From: Clostridiaceae bacterium | GTDB taxonomy: Bacteria > Bacillota > Clostridia > Lachnospirales > Lachnospiraceae | Length of the DNA: 64,000 nt | NCBI GenBank assembly: GCA_910575795.1 | Contig: CAJTGE010000001.1 | Span: 224,009-288,008 of the forward strand | Direction: 5' to 3' | Shown: positions 34,652-44,335 of the stretch, piece after piece | Position numbering within the stretch: position 1 is the first letter of the stretch | Layout: each line of letters begins with the position of its first letter | Translations under genes and position numbers: made by a program | The notes under the pieces: model-generated | Database searches by the model: none | What the model was told of the DNA's origin: nothing | What the model saw: the letters and a program-made list of their open reading frames with translations, nothing else

Positions 34652-36055
34652 TCAAACGGCCGCGCTCCCAGCGTGATGGCGGATCACCTCAAAGCGCTCC
34701 AGCGTCACCGCCTCCCCGTCCGCGATACCCGCCTTCTTTCTGGCAATGGCAATCTGCTGCTCTGCGGTGTCAACACCCTCCAGATCCGGCAGCAAAATAC
34801 CTCTCTTCGCTCCGTTTGAGACGATCACCCCATACCGCTTTACATTGAGTTCCGCGGGCGATGCGATCCGCTCCTTTTCCCCCAGCACATCCACGCTGAT
34901 CTCCAGCAGCCCCAGCTCCCGGCGTTCCACGGCCGGAAACCGCGGATCCCGGCTGCACGCGCTGACCGCGTTTTCTATAATCTCCTCCGCCAGCGAGGGC
35001 TGCACAGCCTCAATGGCGCCGATACAGCCGCGGAGCGCGCCGGCCTCCTTTATGGATACAAACGCGCCGGCCCGGGAACGGTAAAGCTCCTGCGGGAGGC
35101 CCTCCGGAACCGAAAGGACGGCGCCGGCGCTGACATATACCTCTATCGCTCTGCGCGCAAGGCTCACACAGGCGTCCTCCTGCTCCCGTAAAGCCTGAAT
35201 CCTCCGGCGCTCCTGTTCTTCATATATTGTAAGGAAATGCCTTCCCGGCTCATCGCCGAAAGCCTCATAGCAGCAGATCCCATAGCCCACGCCGAACGGT
35301 CCCTCATAGGAAAGCGCCTCCGCCTTTACCCCCATGCCGTCCAGCGCGCCGGCCATCACAACAAAGGAGCGGTGGCCGCATTCCCCGGCTTTCTCACAGA
35401 ACGTCTCAGGAAACTCGAACAGTCTGCCAAAATCCCCCTTTCCCATGACCTCCATAATCCGCTGATCATACGCCGGCCCCTCCTCCTGATAGCCGTACGG
35501 GCCGTCCTCCTTCAGCCGATGGGACAGATCCCCGCTGGCGACGACCACGATCCGCCTGCCGAGCCGTTCTGCCGTCTCCCGGATACACTTTCCCAGCTCA
35601 TAATGCATGGCAAGGGGAAGGCCGGACAGGCCGATTCTCACCAGACGGCAGCCGCCCCCGCGCGGATTGATAAAATACAGCGGAACCATGGTCCCGTGAT
35701 CCAGGCTTCTCTCCCGTTCCCCCAGCGTTCCCGCCGCAAGCCCCTGCGCGTCTGCCTGCCGGCAGAGCTCCCGCACAAACTCCTGGTCATAGAGGACCTC
35801 CATCGCTTCTTCCCGCGCCCCGAACGCGCCAAAATCCCCCCTGGCCCCATCTCCGGGCGAGATATGGAAATAATCCGCATACATCGTCTGGTGCGGCGAG
35901 AGGAGAACGAGAGTCTCCGGCTCCATGCGGCGGATCCTCTCAGCCGCCTCCCGATATGCCGAAGCTGTCTTCTCAAGCCTTCCCTCCTCTCCCCTTCCGA
36001 TTGCCGGTATGAGGATCGGCGGATGAGGCAGCATAAACGCTCCTGATACTCCCAT
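34652..36055 (-). CDS. AmmeMemoRadiSam system B-A fusion (MEMO1-AMMECR1)
   Basis: A 467-aa protein. Residues 1-270 are a MEMO1/LigB-type domain (MLPHPPILIPAIG, LLSPHQ, ASGDLSHRL) related to class III extradiol dioxygenases; residues 295-465 are AMMECR1 (GAFVSIKEAGALRGCIG). The two usually act with a radical-SAM enzyme (AmrS); none is present next to this gene. The biochemical role is unsettled. The start at 36055 (MGVSGAF) has GGAGG 7 bases upstream; a longer frame lacks a site. It lies alone after the VanW gene's terminator. Confidence 0.9.
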   Translation of the reverse strand: MGVSGAFMLPHPPILIPAIGRGEEGRLEKTASAYREAAERIRRMEPETLVLLSPHQTMYADYFHISPGDGARGDFGAFGAREEAMEVLYDQEFVRELCRQADAQGLAAGTLGERERSLDHGTMVPLYFINPRGGGCRLVRIGLSGLPLAMHYELGKCIRETAERLGRRIVVVASGDLSHRLKEDGPYGYQEEGPAYDQRIMEVMGKGDFGRLFEFPETFCEKAGECGHRSFVVMAGALDGMGVKAEALSYEGPFGVGYGICCYEAFGDEPGRHFLTIYEEQERRRIQALREQEDACVSLARRAIEVYVSAGAVLSVPEGLPQELYRSRAGAFVSIKEAGALRGCIGAIEAVQPSLAEEIIENAVSACSRDPRFPAVERRELGLLEISVDVLGEKERIASPAELNVKRYGVIVSNGAKRGILLPDLEGVDTAEQQIAIARKKAGIADGEAVTLERFEVIRHHAGSAAV

Positions 36056-36085
36056 AGCAAAACCTCCATATATTTCAAAGAAATG

Positions 36086-36115
36086 CAAAAACAGCCCGGG
36101 AACTATCTCCCGGGC
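36086..36115 (-). terminator. VanW gene terminator
   Basis: Minus-strand GCCCGGGA, 6-base loop, TCCCGGGC, then TGTTTTT; 62 bases after the VanW stop. Confidence 0.85.
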
Positions 36116-36176
36116 CATTCTCTATCGTGCCCTGGCTGTGCGTTACAGCCATACGCGTCTGTTGCAGTATTACATG

Positions 36177-38123
36177 TTACATACCGGGGCCGCCCGGACC
36201 GCCGCTGCCTCCGGGCGTATTCCCTCCCGGGGAGGGAACGCCGCCTCCCGGAGCGTCCTGCCCCTGGCCGTCCTGCGGCGTCTGCGGGCTCTGCGGCGTC
36301 ATCTGTCCGTTATTCTCCCCCGGATTCACGCTGCCCGGATTCTGCGGCGTCGTTGTCCCCTCTGCCGGCGCGCCCGTCGTCTGTGCCGGAACCGTCGGAG
36401 CAATGCCTTCTCCTCCCGGGCCCTCCCCGGCCGGACCGCCCTCGGACGTCGGGAGGTTCGCATCTATGGATTCCGCCTCGCTCGATTCCGTCGTCTCCGC
36501 CGCGGTTGTCAGGACAACGCCTGAGGTGTTTCTCTTAATCTGCGCCGACTTCCCGCGGTAACTGCTGTTGTGGAAAAATTCGCGGCTCACCTCAACCCCA
36601 TCCTTGGTTATAACCAGATATGTGCTCCAGGACGTGCCCGGAACCCCTTCCTTTACAATCTTCTCCTCATCCGGCTGCAGCGTCTGATCCTCTTCATACA
36701 CAGGAGCCGGCGGATCAAGATTTCCGGACTTCTTGGACTCCATCTTGACCTTGGTGCCTTCCTCCAGAATCGGGATGCCGTAGATCGATATCGTCAGCTC
36801 CGGAGCCGAGAAGCTCGTCTTAATGGCAATCGGGTAATCCGATGTATTGACAAACTTAAAGTCCGGCCCGCCATAACTGACCGCCGCGTCCTCGCCCGGG
36901 GTCACATAGGACGGCTCATACGTGTGGGCCTTGCGCTCCGTCGTCTTAAGCCCTGCAAAAATCACCGCATTGTAAAGGGTCGAGGACACCTGGCAGACGC
37001 CGCCGCCCGGCTCCTGCACGATCTCGCCGTTCAGATAAGCCGTCGCGGGCTTATAGCCCTTCTCCACGGTGCGCGCTCCTGTCGTATCATTAAAGGAAAA
37101 TGCCTGCCCCGGATTTACAATCGTGCCGTTTAGCGCCTCGCATGCCAGGCGGATATTCTCATTCCGGTTGCTGTTGGAGGTGGTCTTCGTGGTATAGGTC
37201 CCGATGGTCTTGTACCGCTCCGCAAGCTGAGCCGCCGTCGTGTCCGGGGAAACCTCCCGCACCTGCGCCTCGATCACCGCGTCGTAATCCTTTTGCGCCA
37301 CGGCCGCCAGCATATCCTGCGCCAGCTTGTCCTGATCAATCACCAGGCCGTTGCTGCCCTCCGTGAAGGTAAACTTGCCGGATTGCTTGTCATAGCCGGA
37401 AATGCCGCCGTTCTTGGCCACCATGTTCCAGCTTCCCGCCACCAGAGCCGCCTCTGACTTGGCCGCGTCCAGAAGGTTCGCCGTATCGATCTCATAGCTC
37501 TCGCCCGGCTTCAGTTCGCTGGCATAGATCCCCTCCAGAAGCTCGTCCAGCTTGGCCTCCATCAAATTGTTGACCTCTGTCTCCTTATCCTGATACGTCA
37601 CCTTCATGCCCCAGTTATACTGATCCAGAATCGCCTTCCTGGCCGCCTCCTGGGAAAGGCCCATGATGTTCACGCCTTCCACTGTAACCTGCTCGCCGCC
37701 CGCCGTCTCCTCCGCCGTACTGCCGCTCTCCGACGCCTCCGCGCTGCTCTCCCCGCCGTTCTCCTTCCCCTTACAGCCTTTAACCGCAAGGGAAATGCAT
37801 AAAATCAGTATTATAATTCCCGCTGCGCCCAGAAGGACGGCCGGCGCTGCCGAAGCGCGCCTCCTCCTGTGCCTTCCATGATGACCGGATGAATAAGAAT
37901 ACCGCGCCGGCCCGCTGTGGCCGGACTGGCTGTGTCTCGTATGCGCCCCATAATCCGTACGGCCCGTACGGCCGCTTCCCTGAGAAACACGCCCGCTCCC
38001 TGAAGAACGGCCGGAGCCTGCTGTATGGCTTCTTCCCGCCGATGTCCTGCTCCCCGAAGAACGCCCCGAAGCCCCGGAGCCCGCTGCCCTTCTGCCCGAA
38101 CCGCTGTTATAATTACTACTCAT
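36177..38123 (-). CDS. VanW-family membrane-anchored surface protein
   Basis: A 648-aa protein. The N-terminal 85 residues are low-complexity Ser/Gly/Arg, followed by one membrane segment (about 92-113), two peptidoglycan-binding-4-like domains, the VanW domain (NPGQAFSFNDTTGARTVEKG, EPGGGVCQVSSTLYNAV) and a G5-like part (TKVKMESKK to STYLVI). The last 110 residues are Gly/Pro/Thr-rich. VanW proteins are widespread wall-associated proteins of unknown activity; this is not evidence of vancomycin resistance. The ribosome site (GATAGGAA) is weak. A promoter candidate is at 38239. Confidence 0.9.
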   Translation of the reverse strand: MSSNYNSGSGRRAAGSGASGRSSGSRTSAGRSHTAGSGRSSGSGRVSQGSGRTGRTDYGAHTRHSQSGHSGPARYSYSSGHHGRHRRRRASAAPAVLLGAAGIIILILCISLAVKGCKGKENGGESSAEASESGSTAEETAGGEQVTVEGVNIMGLSQEAARKAILDQYNWGMKVTYQDKETEVNNLMEAKLDELLEGIYASELKPGESYEIDTANLLDAAKSEAALVAGSWNMVAKNGGISGYDKQSGKFTFTEGSNGLVIDQDKLAQDMLAAVAQKDYDAVIEAQVREVSPDTTAAQLAERYKTIGTYTTKTTSNSNRNENIRLACEALNGTIVNPGQAFSFNDTTGARTVEKGYKPATAYLNGEIVQEPGGGVCQVSSTLYNAVIFAGLKTTERKAHTYEPSYVTPGEDAAVSYGGPDFKFVNTSDYPIAIKTSFSAPELTISIYGIPILEEGTKVKMESKKSGNLDPPAPVYEEDQTLQPDEEKIVKEGVPGTSWSTYLVITKDGVEVSREFFHNSSYRGKSAQIKRNTSGVVLTTAAETTESSEAESIDANLPTSEGGPAGEGPGGEGIAPTVPAQTTGAPAEGTTTPQNPGSVNPGENNGQMTPQSPQTPQDGQGQDAPGGGVPSPGGNTPGGSGGPGGPGM

Positions 38124-38238
38124 TTCCTATCACCCGTCTGTCGTTTATTTATCATTTGTTTCCTTGCATAAATTCTCTTCATGATGTATGAAACCGCGGC
38201 CGCTGTCCCTGCGGCCTTCATGAAGGATATCAAAGTAC

Positions 38239-38249
38239 AGTATAGCACA
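38239..38249 (-). promoter_or_regulatory. extended -10 promoter of the VanW gene
   Basis: Minus-strand TGTGCTATACT with no good -35, 115 bases before the start. Confidence 0.4.
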
Positions 38250-38304
38250 CTTCGCGGAAAAAGAAATGACTAATTTCTTAATATTCGTAAAATTGCAGAG
38301 GCGC

Positions 38305-38350
38305 ATAACCGTTCAGACAGGTCTGCGATCCTGATGCGCTGACTGTACGA
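38305..38350. repeat. GTAAC-family repeat, long form
   Basis: ATAACCGTTCAGACAGGTCT and the next 25 bases match 16064-16110 with a few changes, including GCGCTGAC and GTACGA. In the gap between divergent VanW and MATE genes. Confidence 0.65.
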
Positions 38351-38411
38351 TGCAGGCCGTATGATGAAATGACGGCCGCAGACATTCGTTTTGCGCCGCG
38401 TCTTCTTCTGC

Positions 38412-38439
38412 TTGCATTCCTGCTCCCATGCTATATAAT
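38412..38439 (+). promoter_or_regulatory. promoter of the MATE-TrmH operon
   Basis: TTGCAT (38412-38417), 16 bp, TATAAT (38434-38439), about 65 bases before the GTG start. Confidence 0.7.
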
Positions 38440-38503
38440 ATATAATGCCAACACAGTAAAAGCCCGGTACATAAGCAAAGACATTATAAAGGAGACTTAA
38501 ATC

Positions 38504-39856
38504 GTGAAAAAAGACATGACCTCCGGCCCGGAGTGGGCCGTCATCCTCTCCTTCTCCCTCCCGATCATGGGCGCAAACCTATTGCAGGTGCTCTACAATT
38601 TCGCCGACAGTGTGATCGTAGGCAATTTCATCGGCCCCGCCGCCCTGGGCGCAGTCGGCCTCACCAATTCCATGACCTGGCTTCTGGTCGCCTTCTGCAG
38701 CGCGCTCGGAGCCGGCGCGAATATCGCGGCGGCCCAGTTCTTCGGCGCCGGAAAAGATACGGAGATCAAGGAAACCATCGCCGCCTCCTACCTCATGGCC
38801 GCGGCCTTAAGCGCGGCGCTGACGCTTCTGTGCGTCCTGGCCGCCCGCCCGGTGATTGACGGCTTTTTAAAGGCCCCGCAGGAGATGAGCGCGGACAGCC
38901 GGGCCTATTTCCTGATCTATTCCGGCGGGATCGTATTTCAGCTCCTCTACAATGTGACCTACGGCATCCTCCGGGCGCATGGGGATTCCAGGGGGGCCCT
39001 GTACTTCCTGCTCATCTCGGCCTTTGTCAATATCGCCCTTGACTGCCTGTTCATCCTGGTCTTTCAGATGGGCGTCCCCGGCGCGGCGCTCGCCACGGTC
39101 ATCGCGCAGGCCGGATCCGCGATCGCCAGCATGCTCTACCTGCGAAAGCAATTTCCGGATCTGCTTCCCGGGCTGCGCTGTCTGAACGCGTGGAAGAAAC
39201 AGACCTGGCTTTTAACGCGGCTGAGCGTGCCCATCATTTTACAGAGCACTGTGACGTCGTTCGGCTTTATTATTCTGCAAAGGCTCATCAATTCCTTTGG
39301 CACGCCGAGCATCGAGGGCTATTCGGCCATGATGCGGATCGAACAGCTCGCCCACATCCCCTCGCAGAGCCTTAATGTCGCGCTCTCCAGCTTTACCGGG
39401 CAGAACATCGGAGCGGGAAAGACAGAGCGGGCAAAAAAGGGCTGCCGCTCTGCCATCGCGATGGGCGTCCTCACAAGCGCTGCCATCAGCGCCCTGGTCC
39501 TGCTCTTTGACGATCCTTTACTCGGCCTGTTCCACATCACCGGGGAATCGCTGCGCCGCGGGCGGGAGCACCTGGATATCCTGATGCTCTTTATCTGGAC
39601 CAACACCATCATGAATATTACCTGCGGCTTCCTCCAGGGGGCGGGAGACGTCAAAATCCCGGCCGCCTCCGGCTTTGTCAACCTCGGCATACGGCTTTCC
39701 CTGTCGTATCTTCTGGCCGCAACGCCTGTCGGCTTTCGTTGCTACTACGTCAGCATGCCGCCGGCCTGGTGTATTTCCTGCCTTCTGGTGGTATGGCATT
39801 ACAGGAGCGGGAAGTGGAAGGAGTATTGTATTGTGAAGAAAGGAAACGCTTCATGA
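38504..39856 (+). CDS. MATE-family efflux transporter
   Basis: A 450-aa inner-membrane exporter with twelve expected helices, of the DinF/NorM superfamily, which swaps Na+ or H+ for cationic drugs or metabolites. The N-terminus (LSFSLPIMGANLLQVLYNFAD) and NFIGPAALGAVGLTN are typical. The start is GTG at 38504, 9 bases after AAAGGAG; the next in-frame ATG is too far from the site. The stop overlaps the start of the methyltransferase gene (ATGA). Confidence 0.93.
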   Translation: MKKDMTSGPEWAVILSFSLPIMGANLLQVLYNFADSVIVGNFIGPAALGAVGLTNSMTWLLVAFCSALGAGANIAAAQFFGAGKDTEIKETIAASYLMAAALSAALTLLCVLAARPVIDGFLKAPQEMSADSRAYFLIYSGGIVFQLLYNVTYGILRAHGDSRGALYFLLISAFVNIALDCLFILVFQMGVPGAALATVIAQAGSAIASMLYLRKQFPDLLPGLRCLNAWKKQTWLLTRLSVPIILQSTVTSFGFIILQRLINSFGTPSIEGYSAMMRIEQLAHIPSQSLNVALSSFTGQNIGAGKTERAKKGCRSAIAMGVLTSAAISALVLLFDDPLLGLFHITGESLRRGREHLDILMLFIWTNTIMNITCGFLQGAGDVKIPAASGFVNLGIRLSLSYLLAATPVGFRCYYVSMPPAWCISCLLVVWHYRSGKWKEYCIVKKGNAS

Positions 39857-40701
39857 CAAACATCACAGAAATCACAGACTTTGACGCCCCGGGGCTGGAC
39901 GTCTACGCCCGCCTGACAGAAGGGCAGCTTTTGAACCGGCATGAACCGGAAAAGGGCCTGTTTATCGCGGAAAGCCCCAGGGTGATCGAACGCGCCTTAG
40001 ACGCCGGATATACCCCTGTCTCGCTTCTCCTGGAACAAAAGCATGTGGAAGGGCAGGCAAAGGAGATCATCCGCCGCTGCGGGGAAATCCCTGTCTTTAC
40101 AGGCGAATTTTCGCTTCTCACAAAGCTCACGGGCTTTCACTTAACGCGCGGCGCGCTCTGCGCCATGCGCCGAAAGCCCCTTCCCGCCCCCAGAGAGGTA
40201 TGCGCCGGCGCAAAACGGATTGCAGTGCTTGAGCATGTCATGAATCCTACCAATGTGGGCGCTATTTTCCGCTCTGCCGCGGCGCTCGGCATCGACGCCG
40301 CGCTGCTTACGCCCGCGTGCAGCAATCCGCTCTACCGCCGCGCCATACGCGTCAGCATGGGGGCCGTATTTCAAATCCCGTGGACATACCTCGGGCAGGA
40401 GGAATCGCAGGAAGCCGTCCCCGAAAGCCTTCCGGAAACGGATCTGGCGCTTCTTAAGGATCTCGGCTTTAAGACGGCTGCCATGGCCTTAATCGAGCGC
40501 GCCGTGCCGATCGATGACCCGGCTTTGGCTTTGGAGGAACGGCTTGCCATTATACTGGGAACCGAAGGCGACGGGCTGGCCGCGTCCACGATTTCCGCCT
40601 GCGACTATATTGTGCGGATTCCCATGTCCCACGGGACGGACTCCCTGAATGTCGCCGCGGCCAGCGCGGTCGCTTTCTGGCAGTTGAGAAGGAAGGGGTG
40701 A
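39853..40701 (+). CDS. SpoU/TrmH-family RNA 2'-O-methyltransferase
   Basis: A 282-aa SAM-dependent methyltransferase with the SPOUT knot. Motif 1 is VLEHVMNPTNVGAIFRSAAA, motif 2 IILGTEGDGL, motif 3 IPMSHGTDSLNVAAASAVA. An N-terminal L30e-like part (about 20-90) binds RNA. The target (rRNA or tRNA 2'-OH) cannot be told. The start at 39853 overlaps the MATE stop by 4 bases, so it is translationally coupled despite a weak AAAGGAA site. Confidence 0.9.
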   Translation: MTNITEITDFDAPGLDVYARLTEGQLLNRHEPEKGLFIAESPRVIERALDAGYTPVSLLLEQKHVEGQAKEIIRRCGEIPVFTGEFSLLTKLTGFHLTRGALCAMRRKPLPAPREVCAGAKRIAVLEHVMNPTNVGAIFRSAAALGIDAALLTPACSNPLYRRAIRVSMGAVFQIPWTYLGQEESQEAVPESLPETDLALLKDLGFKTAAMALIERAVPIDDPALALEERLAIILGTEGDGLAASTISACDYIVRIPMSHGTDSLNVAAASAVAFWQLRRKG

Positions 40702-40788
40702 GTAAAAAACTGTCGCGAAATGACGAACCATTCCTTATTTCGCGGCAACCCCCGGAGCCGAAGGCTGAACTGCTGCGCTATTCACCCT

Positions 40789-43200
40789 TTATTTCACAAC
40801 CAGATTGACAATCCTCCCCGGAACATAGATCTCCTTGACGACAGTTCCGGCCAGCTTGTCCTTCACCGCCTCTTTTCCGGCAGCGATGGCGTCCTCCTTT
40901 GGCACATCCGCCGGCAGCGTCACCACAGCCCTGGTCTTTCCGTTGATCTGAACCGCGATCTCCTTTTCGTCGTCCTTCATCTTCTCCGCGTCGCACTCCG
41001 GCCACCGGGCGTGGAAAACGCTGTCCGTTCCGCCTAATACCTGCCACAGCTCCTCTCCCAGGTGCGGGGCAAATGGCGCCAGCAGCACCACAAACGTGCG
41101 CAGTGTCTCCCGGTCAATACCGCCCTCCTTTTTATTCAGCTCCATAAGACGGTTATTGTACTCCATAAAGCCGGAGATCACGGTATTTAAGCTGAACTGC
41201 TCAAAGCGCTGCTCAATATCATAGATCAGCTTGTGGCGCGTCTTCACCATCTCCCGGGTCGCCTTTATATCTTTATCCCTGTTATCCATCACCAGATTGT
41301 AGAAACGGTTCAGGAAACGGGAAACGCCCTCGATCCCTCTGTCGTCCCACTCGGCGTCCAGCTCCGGCGGCCCTACAAACAGCTCATACAGGCGCAGGGA
41401 ATCGCAGCCGTAGTCGCGGACCAGATCGTCCGGCGAAACCACATTTCCCTTGGACTTGCTCATCTTGATGCCGTTCTTGCCGGTGATCATGCCCTGATTA
41501 AAAAGCTTCTTAAACGGCTCGTCAAAATCCACCGCGCCGATGTCATACAAAAACTTCGTATAGAAGCGCGAGTACAGAAGATGCAGCACCGCGTGCTCCA
41601 CTCCGCCGATGTACATATCCACCGGAAGGTATTTGTCCGCCTTCTCCCTGGAAACGAGCGCCTCTGTGTTCTTATTGTCCACATACCGCAGGAAATACCA
41701 GGAGGAACCGGCCCACTGGGGCATGGTGTTTGTCTCCCGTTTGGCCGGCGCGCCGCAGCAGGGGCAGGTCGTGTTCACCCACTCGCCGATCGCGGCCAGC
41801 GGCGATTCCCCTGTGCCTGTGGGCTGGTAGCTGTCAACCTTCGGAAGCTCTAACGGAAGCTGATCCTCCGGAACCGGGACATTGCCGCACTTCGGGCAGT
41901 GCACGATCGGGATCGGCTCGCCCCAGTAGCGCTGACGCGAAAATACCCAGTCGCGCAGCTTATAGTTCACCCGCTTGTGGCCGATTCCCATCTTCTCGAT
42001 CATCTCCGGCGCTTCCTTTTTAAGGACCGCCGACTCCATTCCGTTCCAGTCCCCGGAATTGATCATGGTTCCCGACGCGTCCGTGTACGCCTCGGTCATG
42101 GACGCGATCTCTTTGCCGTCCTTTGCGATCACCTGGATGATGGGGATATTGAATTTTCTGGCAAATTCAAAGTCGCGGTCATCGTGCGCCGGCACGCACA
42201 TGATCGCGCCCGTGCCGTAATCGGCCAGCACATAATCCGACAGCCAGATCGGAACCTTTGCCCCGTTTAACGGGTTTATTGCATAGCTTCCGGTAAACAC
42301 GCCCGTCTTTTCCTTGTCCTGTAAGCGATCCACATTGGAACGCATGGAGGAATCGAAGATATACTTCTCCACCGCCTCCCTCGTCTCGTCCGTGGCCAGG
42401 CCCTTTGCCATCGCGTGCTCCGGGGCCAGTACCATAAACGTCGCGCCGTGCAGCGTGTCAGGCCGCGTGGTGTAAACGGTGATCTTCTCTTCCCTTCCCT
42501 CGACCGGGAAATCCACCTCCGCGCCGTAGGACTTGCCGATCCAGTCCGTCTGCATCTTTTTAACCTTTTCCGGCCAGTCCAGCTTGTCTAAGTCATTCAA
42601 AAGGCGCTCGGCATACGCCGTGATCCTAAGCATCCACTGGCGGAGGTTTTTCTTCGTCACCGCAGCTCCGCAGCGCTCGCAGCAGCCGTTTACCACCTCC
42701 TCATTCGCCAGCCCCGTCTTACACGACGGGCACCAGTTGATGGGGAATTCCTTCTCATAGGCCAGGCCCTTTTTAAACATCTGCACAAAGATCCACTGCG
42801 TCCATTTATAAAAGCCGGGATCCGTGGTGTTGACCTCCATATCCCAGTCATAAATGGCCGCAATCTCGCCGATCTGGCGCTTGATATTCTCCACATTCTC
42901 CGCCGTCGAGATCGCCGGGTGGACGCCCATCTTGATCGCGTAATTCTCCGCCGGAAGCCCGAACGCATCCCAGCCCATGGGGTGGATCACATATTTCCCC
43001 TTCAAAAGCTGATAACGGCTCCAGACGTCCGAGATCACGTATCCTCTCCAGTGTCCCACATGAAGGCCGCTGCCGGACGGATACGGAAACATATCCAGGC
43101 AGTAATACTTTTCCTTTTTCCCGTCGTTTACATTGATCGGGTTCTTCTCCCAGTTGGCACGCCATTTCTTCTCAATGGCTGTGTGATTGTACTGCGCCAT
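40789..43200 (-). CDS. leuS: leucyl-tRNA synthetase
   Basis: An 803-aa class I synthetase. The HIGH box appears as FPYPSGSGLHVGHWRGY near residue 45 and the KMSKS loop as KNGIKMSKSKGN; the editing domain is about 220-410 (TTRPDTLHGATF) and zinc Cys pairs (CPSCKTGLANEEV, CPKCGNVPVP) are present. The start at 43200 (MAQYNH) has GGAGG 8 bases upstream; longer frames read into the T-box leader. Expression is controlled by the T-box at 43271-43556. It is transcribed alone. Confidence 0.98.
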   Translation of the reverse strand: MAQYNHTAIEKKWRANWEKNPINVNDGKKEKYYCLDMFPYPSGSGLHVGHWRGYVISDVWSRYQLLKGKYVIHPMGWDAFGLPAENYAIKMGVHPAISTAENVENIKRQIGEIAAIYDWDMEVNTTDPGFYKWTQWIFVQMFKKGLAYEKEFPINWCPSCKTGLANEEVVNGCCERCGAAVTKKNLRQWMLRITAYAERLLNDLDKLDWPEKVKKMQTDWIGKSYGAEVDFPVEGREEKITVYTTRPDTLHGATFMVLAPEHAMAKGLATDETREAVEKYIFDSSMRSNVDRLQDKEKTGVFTGSYAINPLNGAKVPIWLSDYVLADYGTGAIMCVPAHDDRDFEFARKFNIPIIQVIAKDGKEIASMTEAYTDASGTMINSGDWNGMESAVLKKEAPEMIEKMGIGHKRVNYKLRDWVFSRQRYWGEPIPIVHCPKCGNVPVPEDQLPLELPKVDSYQPTGTGESPLAAIGEWVNTTCPCCGAPAKRETNTMPQWAGSSWYFLRYVDNKNTEALVSREKADKYLPVDMYIGGVEHAVLHLLYSRFYTKFLYDIGAVDFDEPFKKLFNQGMITGKNGIKMSKSKGNVVSPDDLVRDYGCDSLRLYELFVGPPELDAEWDDRGIEGVSRFLNRFYNLVMDNRDKDIKATREMVKTRHKLIYDIEQRFEQFSLNTVISGFMEYNNRLMELNKKEGGIDRETLRTFVVLLAPFAPHLGEELWQVLGGTDSVFHARWPECDAEKMKDDEKEIAVQINGKTRAVVTLPADVPKEDAIAAGKEAVKDKLAGTVVKEIYVPGRIVNLVVK

Positions 43201-43270
43201 GTCTTTTTCCTCCTGCATTCTCGATAAAATAAATATAGGCAGCGGCAAACAATTGTTTGCCGTCCCATGT

Positions 43271-43556
43271 AAAAAGCCCCCGTCTCCATCTAAGATAGAG
43301 ACGCAGGGCTGTATACTCCATACTCCGCTGCGCGGTACCACTCTATTTCATGTGCATAACACATGCGCTTTGATCTTCTCTGTAACGGGCGGACCCGGCT
43401 CTGCTTACGCAGGAAAGCGTCGCTTAGCGCCTTCCCTTCGGCAGGGCTGCTCCAAGGCCAGTTCGGCTGCGATCCATAACTGCCTCGCACCTGACGGCAG
43501 CTCTCTGATATGTCCCCTCAGCCTACTACTCCTCTTCACGGCATTTTAACTATGTG
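43271..43556 (-). promoter_or_regulatory. T-box leader of leuS
   Basis: On the minus strand, a long stem I region (about 43440-43550), the conserved T-box AGAGTGGTACCGCG (43331-43344), and a terminator with stem GTCTC/GAGAC and AGCCC/GGGGCT ending in TTTTT (43271-43310). Uncharged tRNA-Leu should bind the NCCA-pairing bulge and favour the antiterminator. A candidate specifier CUG is at 43459-43461 (GAACTGG), not certain. Confidence 0.92.
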
Positions 43557-43558
43557 AT

Positions 43559-43587
43559 AATGTACCATATCCGGGCGGGCTTGTCAA
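43559..43587 (-). promoter_or_regulatory. leuS promoter
   Basis: Minus-strand TTGACA (43582-43587), 17 bp, TACATT (43559-43564), just upstream of the T-box leader. Confidence 0.7.
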
Positions 43588-43648
43588 GGCAGGCGGATTG
43601 CTTCCGGAAGATCCTCCTGACCAGGGGGGACAATAACGTACAGACACA

Positions 43649-44335
43649 TCAGGCGTTTCTATGAGACTGCCGCTGTCCTTTTCCCCAAAGCCGCAGAATC
43701 TCCCCCAGCTTTTCCACACTTTCAGCCAGATAATCCACGCCCGCCTCAAGAAGCTCCTCCCGCGATCCGTATCCAAACAGGACGCCCGCGCATAAAAGCC
43801 CGTTCTCCTTTGCCCCAGCCACATCATGCCTGCGATCGCCCACCATAATCACCGGCGTCTTTTCCGGATCCACGCCCAGCCGCTTGAGCGTCCAGGCAAT
43901 CACCTCGCCTTTTTTCACCCGTTTTTCCTCCATATCCGCCCCGCCCACCAGCTTAAAATACCGGCGCAGGCCGAAATGCTTCAGAATCTGCTCTGCGAAC
44001 ACCTCCGGCTTGGATGTGGCAACCGCCAGGGTAAAGCCATCTCTGCACAGCCCTTCAAGCATGTCATGGATTCCCTCATACGGACGGTTCTCAAAGATTC
44101 CGCGCCCGACAAAGTATTCGTGAAAATGCGGAATCGCCGCCCTGGCGTCCGCTTCACTGAAGCCGTAAAACTCCATAAAGCTCTCTGTCAGGGGCGGGCC
44201 GATAAACGGGCAAAGCGCCTCCAAATCCGGCTCCTCAATCCCATATGCCCGCAGGGCATGCTGCACAGACTTCGTAATTCCTTCCTTTGGATCCGTCAGA
44301 GTTCCATCCAGATCAAATAAGATAATGTGTTCCAT
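43649..44335 (-). CDS. HAD-family phosphatase (phosphoglycolate phosphatase-like)
   Basis: A 228-aa HAD hydrolase. Motif I is FDLDGTLTD (7-15) with nucleophile Asp and acid/base Asp, motif II ATSK, motif III Lys in KRVKKGEV and motif IV VGDRRHDVAGA. The cap domain is the helical PGP/beta-phosphoglucomutase type. Substrate specificity cannot be read from sequence; Gph or PpaX type are both possible. The ribosome site is GGAG 10-12 bases before the ATG. Transcribed toward leuS but separated by its T-box. Confidence 0.88.
   Translation of the reverse strand: MEHIILFDLDGTLTDPKEGITKSVQHALRAYGIEEPDLEALCPFIGPPLTESFMEFYGFSEADARAAIPHFHEYFVGRGIFENRPYEGIHDMLEGLCRDGFTLAVATSKPEVFAEQILKHFGLRRYFKLVGGADMEEKRVKKGEVIAWTLKRLGVDPEKTPVIMVGDRRHDVAGAKENGLLCAGVLFGYGSREELLEAGVDYLAESVEKLGEILRLWGKGQRQSHRNA

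Noticed and set aside
36177..38123. Vancomycin resistance gene
   Set aside because: VanW domains are common wall proteins; no vanHAX or vanRS genes are here.
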